A stretch of 25,070 bases of DNA, from NCBI GenBank assembly GCA_004151065.3, contig NWUY0300059031.1:9960-35029 (forward strand), given 5' to 3'. The notes under the pieces are model-generated. The model was not told the origin of the DNA, made no database searches, and saw only the letters and a list, made by a program, of their open reading frames with translations. This stretch comes from Larix sibirica. Taxonomy: Eukaryota; Streptophyta; Pinopsida; Pinales; Pinaceae. A program made the position numbers and the translations under genes. Shown here piece by piece: positions 19,308-25,070 of this stretch; position 1 is the first letter of the stretch, and every line of letters starts with the position of its first letter.

Positions 19308-20560
19308 TCAAAACAGAAAGGGATATGCCTCTCTCATATCCTCTTCCCTTTCCCAAGTAGCTTCTTTAGGTCCATAGTGCTTCCAATGCACCTTCACCTG
19401 AGCAATATTTATGTTCCTAAGCCCGTTTTCCCTCCGGTCCAGGATGCATTCTAGTTCTGGAAGAAATTCCTCCTCTGGTTCTACCTGCAGCAAATTCTAG
19501 TCAATAACATGTTTGGAATCATAAATATATTTCTTCAAAATATATACATGAAATACAATGTGGATCTTAATATGAGTTGGTAGGGCCAATTGATAATACA
19601 TAGGTCCTATCCTTGCTAGGATCTCGAAATGCCCACAATATCTTGGAGACAATTTACTGCATTTTCCCAACCTAAGGGTACTCCTTTTTTCCTTCACCTT
19701 TAAGTACACATGATCACCCACCTGATACTATTTATATCTACGTAGCTTGTCTGCATAACTCTTTTTCCTGTCTTGAGCTTCTTTCAAATTCTGTCTTACC
19801 TTGTCCAATAATTGTTCCAAATATTTCAATAAATTTGGTCCTAACATCAACCTGTCCACTGGGTCATCCCATGTGATCGATGTTCTGCACTTTCTGCCAT
19901 ATAATACCTCAAAGGGAGACATCTTTGTAGAAGTATGGTATCCATTGTTGTAGGAGAAATCGGCCAAAAGTATGTAGTCCTACCAATGCGAGGGATTCTG
20001 CATAACATACATCCTCAACATGTCTTCAAGAATCTGGTTAGTGCGTTATGTTTGTCCATCAGTTTGTGGATGATAAGAAGTACTGAAATTCAATTGAGTG
20101 TCTAAACCAGAAAACAAAGCTCTCCAAAAATTACTTCTGAATTTAGAATCTCTATCAGATATTATTTCCTTTGGAATTCCATGCAGTATAAAATTTCTTG
20201 CAAAAATATCTCAACAATGTTAGCATCCTTATAGGTGGATTTTACTAGGATAAAGTGTGCAGATTTGGATAATTTATCCACTACTACCATTATCGAATCA
20301 TTATGTTTTCTACTTTTAGGTAATCCCGTAATAAAATCCATGCTGATTATCTCCCATTTCCACTTGGGTATAGGTAAAGGTTGTAACAAACCGGCAGGGT
20401 GCTGGTGTTCAATCTTTATTTGTTGGCATTCCAAACATTTAGCTATAAAATATGCTATATCAGCTCTCATTTTTGGCCAAAAATAATGCCTCTTATCTGT
20501 TGCTACCATTTTCTGATAGCCCAAGTGCCCGAAATAAGGTTTCTTGTGAAATTATGTTAG
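19308..20560 (-). pseudogene. Element 2 integrase with chromodomain-like tail, broken
   Basis: On the minus strand the N-terminal zinc-binding region is partly seen (FHKKPYFGHLGYQKM, then C-LEC near 20430). The catalytic core follows: MDFITGLP with the first Asp near 20337, ISDRDSKF with the second Asp at 20154-20156, and YHPQTDGQT. The codon 36 positions after the second Asp, where the catalytic Glu belongs, is TAA (20046-20048). Then come ADFSYNNGYH-STKMSPFEVLYGRKC (19967 downwards), the GDHVYLKV segment (19721), CGHFEIL-RIGPMYYQLALP and FHV, and the tail LECILDRREN...VKVHWKHYGPKEATWEREEDM ending FLF near 19310. In-frame TAG codons separate the last three pieces (just after 19728 and after 19497). 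The tail resembles the chromodomain that directs plant chromoviruses to heterochromatin. Confidence 0.93.
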
Positions 20561-20656
20561 AATTTGGTGTCTGAAATATGCTTTTTTAGGAATGTACAAC
20601 CTGTTTTGTAACCAAAGAAGTACTTCTTCGTGTATTTTAAAACCTTGTTGTTGCTG

Positions 20657-21150
20657 TTATGAATTATTTTTCAGCCATTTTTCACTATTTGCAACATAAA
20701 ATGGGTCATCTTTAAGTGCTATTTTGATTTCATTCTTTAAATTTCCCTCTGATTTACTTAAAGAAATTTCATAAAGTAGATGCACTCGCTTACTTAAAGC
20801 ATCTGCTACCTTATTTTCTCTTCCTTTTATATTCTTTACCTCAAAGTCATATTCACTGATAAAGGCTAACCAATGAGCTTGCCTGGCATTAAAGTTGGGC
20901 TGTTCAAATAAATATTTTAAGCTCATGTTATCGGTTTTCAGCGAAAATTTCTTTCCCATGAGGTAATGCCTCCACATCCTAAGAGCGTGTATAATTGCAG
21001 CTAATTCTAGGTCATGTAGCATAGTTCTGCTCACTTTCTTTAAGTTTTCGAGTCTCATAAACAATTAAATGGTTGTCTTGCATCAAAACACCCCCCAATA
21101 TTTCCTTGCACGCATCTGTGCAGACTACACAATCTTTATTTGGATCAACA
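20657..21150 (-). pseudogene. Element 2 RNase H, broken
   Basis: The domain removes RNA from the RNA-DNA hybrid during reverse transcription. The first catalytic Asp lies in CTDACKEILGG near 21130, then a frame change near 21060 leads into HDLELAAIIHALRMWRHYL (catalytic Glu), LKTDNMSLKYLFEQ (Asp) and ENKVADALSKR (Asp). All four residues of the usual set are present. The reading frame is lost once at the start, and stops appear after NN-S near 20657. It follows RT directly and precedes integrase, as in other gypsy elements. Confidence 0.92.
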
Positions 21151-22094
21151 ACTTTCAATATTGGTGCCCTTGTCAACAATTCCTTGAGTTTCTAAAAACC
21201 AGATTCACATTTATCGCTCCAAACAAATCTAACTTTTTTCTTTTGCAAGGAAGTTATGGGATAAGCTATTCTAGATAAGTTCTCTATAAATTTTATGTAC
21301 TATCTTGCTAATCCCATAAAGGATCTCACATATGAAACATTTTGTGGAGTGGGCCAATCCCTCATGGCTTTAATTTTATCTGGATCCACAGTTGTACCAT
21401 CTTCTGATATGATATTACCTAAGTATTGAATATCCTTCTTATAGAAGTCACATTTAGAAAATTTGGCATACAGTTCATGTTCTCTTAAGGTTCGCAGTAC
21501 TATCTTCAAGTGCTCTTCATGTTCTTTCTCATTCTTTGAATAAATCAGAATGTCATCAATGAATACAAGAACAAATTTATCTAAGTATTGACTGAAAATA
21601 TTACTCATTAAGCACATAAAGGTTGCAGGTGCATTTGTCAAGCCAAAGGGCATTACTACAAACTCATTGTGTCCATACCTTGTTCTGAAATTACTCTTAC
21701 TAATGTCCTTTTCCCTTATCCTTACCTAGTGGTAACCTGACCTTAGGTCAATTTTGGAAAATATTTTAGCCCCTCCGACTTGATCAAACAAGCCAAGATC
21801 CTGGGCAATGGGTATTTTTTTGTTAGTTAGTTTATTAAGTGTACGATAGTCAATACACATTCGCATGGTCCCATATTTCTTCTTTACAAACAATATAGGT
21901 TCACCCTAAGGGGACACACTTGGATTGATATACCCCTTTTCAAGTAAGTCTTGTAACTGGATTGTTAATTCCACTAATTCTAGGGTACTCATTCTGTAGG
22001 GTTCCTTAAAGATTATCACTTCTCCTGGAGTTAGATTTATGAAGAAGTCTAGGTCTCTCTTAGGTGGTATCCCTGGTATCTCATCTAGAAACAT
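21151..22094 (-). pseudogene. Element 2 reverse transcriptase, broken
   Basis: On the minus strand: FLDEIPGIPPKRDLDFFINL (22090 downwards), the usual lead-in to gypsy RT, then EKGYINPSVSP followed by an in-frame TAG at about 21907. It continues [30 protein letters not shown] and another TAG near 21728, then [12 protein letters not shown] (21653 downwards). The catalytic motif is FIDDILIYS near 21565-21539, with both Asp kept. The thumb follows with [10 protein letters not shown], and there is an in-frame TAG near 21300 where the GL-x-x-YY motif would continue. Several of these TAG codons fall where relatives have Gln or Trp, which is what single C-to-T or G-to-A changes would give. Confidence 0.95.
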
Positions 22095-22099
22095 ATCTT

Positions 22100-22471
22100 T
22101 GAATTATGCTAAAATAGGAAAATTTTATATTTTCTATTGTATTTCATCATTATAGTTTTGAACATTTACTGCATATAGTTTATAGCATTTTCGAGCCTCT
22201 CTTTTAAGTTGTAGTGCTGAAATTTTCTGGATAGAATTCTTCCGGGTTTTCCTTTTAAAAAAACAATATTTCCTAAACCATCAACACAAGCAATGGTCTT
22301 CTCCAAACAATTCAAAATTGCTTGATGTTTTTCCAACCAGTCCATTCCGTCTAAAACATCATAAGATCAAAGGGGTAGTACATTCAAATTTACAACAGTT
22401 TCCATTCCATTCAAATTCAAATGAAAACCTTTAACTAATTCATAAATCTTTCTTTTAGTACCAATTGCTAG
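22100..22471 (-). pseudogene. Element 2 protease-to-RT linker, degraded
   Basis: This lies between the recognisable protease and RT pieces on the minus strand. No clear motif survives apart from a plausible continuation of the protease fold. Stops are frequent in all frames. Confidence 0.5.
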
Positions 22472-22835
22472 TTATACCAGCCATGGTTTATCATGTTTAT
22501 TCTTTTGCAAATTGCATTTTCCCACAATTTTGGGGGATATATAACTATGACATGTACCTCGATCAATTAAAATAGAAATATGATGCATAGATATTTTACC
22601 TTCTATTTCTGTCATGGATGGCTGGAAATCAACTTGATGATTCTTTAATGCTACACATATACAAGGAGTTCTATCTACATCATTGATGACAGGTTCCTCT
22701 TGCAAGTCGTTTAAGACCTTTCCTCTCCGGTTAGGACAGTCTTTAGGATAATGAGGCCCTTGACACTCCCAACATTGTACTGTTTCGTGCATTGTTCGGT
22801 TCCTCGGATAGGATGTAGGCTTGGTACCACTTTGT
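22472..22835 (-). pseudogene. Element 2 Gag zinc knuckle and aspartic protease, broken active site
   Basis: The minus strand carries SGTKPTSYPRNR, then a nucleic-acid-binding zinc knuckle CWECQGPHYPKDC (22775-22735), spaced C-x2-C-x3-H-x4-C, one residue tighter than the common C-x2-C-x4-H-x4-C. Further on, ILIDRGTCHSYISPKIVGKC (near 22570-22515) is the protease active-site region. The catalytic triplet, normally D-[ST]-G, reads D-R-G (Asp at 22562-22564, Arg at 22559-22561), which should abolish cleavage of the polyprotein. The segment joins the gag N-terminus at a deletion point near 22840 and changes frame there. Confidence 0.85.
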
Positions 22836-23282
22836 GCAATTGATTTCAGTTAAATTTTGCAATAACATAGCATTCTGTTCTTGTTGTGCTTGCCTATCTT
22901 TCATGTTATCTTCTTTAAAACTTTGCAACTCAGATTTTAAGCTTTGCATAGTCTTAAGTAATTATGAGGGTGTGATTGTTTGTTGTTCGCCATTTAGACT
23001 AACCCAAGTTTCTCCCACCTGTTGAGGTGGTTCCATATGCACTTGTTGCTGGAATTTCTATTCTCACTCATGATTAATAAAAAAAAATTCTTAATGCAAC
23101 TGTCTCTGGTTTTGAATCTGGTCTGCTAGTTCTTCCTATCTTGCTATGGCCTAGCAAGCCCTTTCCAATTCTGCTCCATCTCTAGTTGTTATGAGTGTTA
23201 AATTATAAATCTGTCTCGGTATAGAGTTATGATTTCCCAACTGTGTTGGTAAATTTGATTGTGTCGCCTTAGGTATAGTCAT
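22836..23282 (-). pseudogene. Element 2 gag N-terminus with internal deletion
   Basis: The likely start is ATG at 23282 (minus), MTIPKATQSNLPTQLGNHN, matching the start at 15610 in fragment 3. Several stops follow. MQSLKSELQSFKEDNMKDR (22949 downwards) then reaches NLTEI, after which the sequence jumps near 22840 to the stretch just before the zinc knuckle. Fragment 3 continues at the same point into a basic linker and the gag core, so element 2 has lost at least several hundred bases of gag here. Confidence 0.85.
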
Positions 23283-23390
23283 CAATTACCTTATTATACA
23301 AAATAATAAAAAATATTATTTTATATACGCAGAATAAATCATCATGCAATTTAAAAGGAGAGCCCATAGGTCACGCAGAGCTGCAACCTC

Positions 23391-23402
23391 TCTCTGCTAC
23401 CA
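23391..23402 (-). promoter_or_regulatory. Primer-binding site of element 2
   Basis: The minus strand reads TGGTAGCAGAGA, close to the tRNA-Met-type TGGTATCAGAGC with two mismatches. It starts three bases inside the 5' LTR. Confidence 0.8.
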
Positions 23403-23405
23403 AAA

Positions 23406-25070
23406 TGTAACACTTAATATCTGACCACATTAAAACTTGAAATATTATGCATGTAATTTTTTATGTATATATTTGTGTATCGTCTGCAATCCTATGTGAT
23501 GTATACTCTTGTGTTTAGTAGTTAGCATGTTTATTACTATTCTCTCTATAGAGCGTGATTATTATCACTGGTCATTTAATGTTTTCGAATTTATTGCGAT
23601 AAGTGGCAATGTTGAGTATCCATGCATTATTTATTTGTGCTCATGTTTTACTAACTTATTACAATGAGCGTGATTGCTCTTGAGAGATTCTATGATCTCA
23701 CTTGCATTTATTATTCATATTTTCATGAGTTGAGCTAGCATCATAACCAAATCATTTGTTAGTGCTAGTACGATAGTTATCATGCATTATAATTTCTTAA
23801 CAATGTTTACTTATCTTGATATAGTTAGAGTTGTATCGTTCTAAGCCACTACCTGACACATACCATTATAATTTTCTTTGTATATATATTTGTTTACCCT
23901 TCTTTTACCACCCCTAGAGATCCACATAAGCGTGGATTCGACCCAAAATGGGGCTTACTTAGGCTCCGCCTAAAGCAACACTTGACATGTTCAGGATAGA
24001 CTCTTATTTAGCACCATGAGGGCAATAACGATGATATAACTTAAGCATTTATTTCATGTTGCGTGTAACTTAATGTATTACGGTGTGGTAATTCGTGGAG
24101 GTTTGAGATATAACCATGCATCAATAGTGGGGTCGTTGGTTTATTGAAGAACTCCAGCTAACAACCAAAAAGGACGTACAACCAAGGCTTGCCTTGCCCC
24201 TCCAGCTGTCCCATGCTATAATTGCAATTGTACTGGTACTTCCAAAAACAGTGAGGTGAGGGTTAAACCTCTTCCCCATCATCGAGAAGCTTCATTTTCG
24301 TTGCTTGATTTTCTCTACATGGTGAGGGAAGTTCATCTAATAGCAGAGAGAAGTCTGCGTGGCTCTATGGGTAACATTTGTTCCTAAGTTAAGGTATAAA
24401 ATTTTTCCTCTGTGCTCTGATGGGACGATGGAATATGCATAGCTCTCAGTTCATTTGCACTCGGTAAGAGTTTCTCCTTTCTCTTTGTTACTATGTTTAC
24501 TTATGATTATCAATATTCATGTTGTTCCATTTTTATTTATCTTCTTTGCCAGGCTAATGATTCTTCAAGATTTTTCTGTGTAGGTAAGGACGATGCAAAA
24601 CCAAGGGTCCTTCTTATCTGCAAATGAAGGTGGTGACCATCCCAGGTAAGCTCCCACCTTGGTTCGAACTCCTCCGGTGTAGATTCGCAAGATTTACGAG
24701 CCTCCCCTTCAAGTGTTGTCGTTGCAGGGTTTTATAGATTGTACTGTTTCAATGGTTGAAGTCAGGATTTATATCCTGTGATTGTATATATTTGGTTTTA
24801 CAAAACCTATATTGGGTTTTAATGGCTCATAGCCTTTCTGTTGTTTATACAACTACTCCTTGAAATGATGATAATAAAATTTTAGGGGTTTCACTCACAT
24901 TGACCGCCGTTTGTGTTAGTTCCCTTTTGAATGTTTAAGTACTGATATTTTTATAAGCTACGAAGCTTATGACCTTTATGACCATTATTACGATGTTGTT
25001 TGTTATGTTGTGCAATATATATATATATATTGGATGAAAAGGGTTTCGAATTATTCAGATTTCTCTTGCC
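23406..25070 (-). repeat. 5' LTR of element 2, cut by the window edge
   Basis: It begins on the plus strand with the same TGTAACACTTAATATCTGAC as the 3' LTR and matches 15733-17393 to the end of the window. If its length equals the other LTR, about 1.9 kb more should follow outside the window, ending GGATGTGACA and then a target duplication. Confidence 0.93.

Larger units (their letters stand above)
15733..25070 (-). mobile_element. Ty3/gypsy chromovirus-like retrotransposon 2, nearly complete, degraded
   Basis: The minus-strand order is 5' LTR (23406 to beyond the window), PBS, gag, zinc knuckle, protease, RT, RNase H, integrase, chromodomain-like tail, polypurine tract, 3' LTR (15733-19265). 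The domain order and the ILDRRE...VKVHWKHYGPKEATWE tail place it among plant chromoviruses of Tekay/Del type; that lineage name is an inference. Gag lacks its core, the protease active site is altered, and at least ten stops or frame changes break pol, so it is dead. By eye the two LTRs match at roughly nine bases in ten over the part visible in both, so the insertion is not recent. Confidence 0.9.

Noticed and set aside
19266-23405. Endogenous pararetrovirus or element with an envelope gene
   Set aside because: The protease-RT-RNase H-integrase order, LTRs, primer-binding site and polypurine tract define a Ty3/gypsy retrotransposon. No movement-protein-like or envelope-like frame was found between integrase and the 3' LTR.

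Overview
This is a stretch of a land-plant nuclear genome. The evidence is an ethylene-signalling transcription factor gene of the plant-only EIN3/EIL family, followed by about 20 kb of degraded, nested plant-type transposons in AT-rich DNA. The species cannot be read from the sequence. A large, repeat-rich seed-plant genome (a gymnosperm is possible) fits, but this is inference.

Layout. (1) 2-1297, + strand: the 3' part of an EIN3/EIL coding region, uninterrupted, with its start outside the window. It carries two in-frame internal duplications (15 and 28 residues). (2) 1298-5529: no convincing gene. The stretch is notable for about nine unrelated short local duplications (units of 15-174 bp). 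(3) 5530 to about 14598: Ty3/gypsy element 1 on the minus strand. From right to left it holds gag, protease region, RT, partial RNase H, integrase core, GPY-like tail, chromodomain-like tail, polypurine tract and a candidate 3' LTR. Every domain is broken. A CACTA-type DNA transposon (9019-12984, 3-bp AAT target duplication) sits between its protease and RT regions. A second, shorter CACTA-end-like segment (7032-7437) occupies the place of the integrase N-terminus. (4) 14709 to 25070: a second gypsy family, also minus strand. One nearly complete element runs from a 5' LTR cut by the window edge (23406-25070), through gag, protease, RT, RNase H, integrase and chromodomain (19266-23405), to a 3.5-kb 3' LTR (15733-19265). 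That LTR is followed directly by a second primer-binding site and gag fragment (14709-15732), giving an LTR-internal-LTR-internal array that shares one LTR.

Assembly caution. 7587-9673 and 9679-11765 are the same 2,087 bp with one visible difference. They are joined by a single N at 9678, and the second copy runs into an 866-bp N gap. This is most simply two overlapping contigs that were not merged, so one copy is probably not real and the CACTA element is about 2.1 kb shorter than its coordinates suggest.

No undescribed system with a clear function is visible. The most interesting signals are the in-frame EIN3 duplication that also duplicates a strong splice-donor-like sequence, the dense cluster of short duplications beside the gene, the shared-LTR array, and the fact that both integrases have a stop codon at the catalytic glutamate position. 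No tRNA, rRNA, CRISPR array or intact transposon gene was found.
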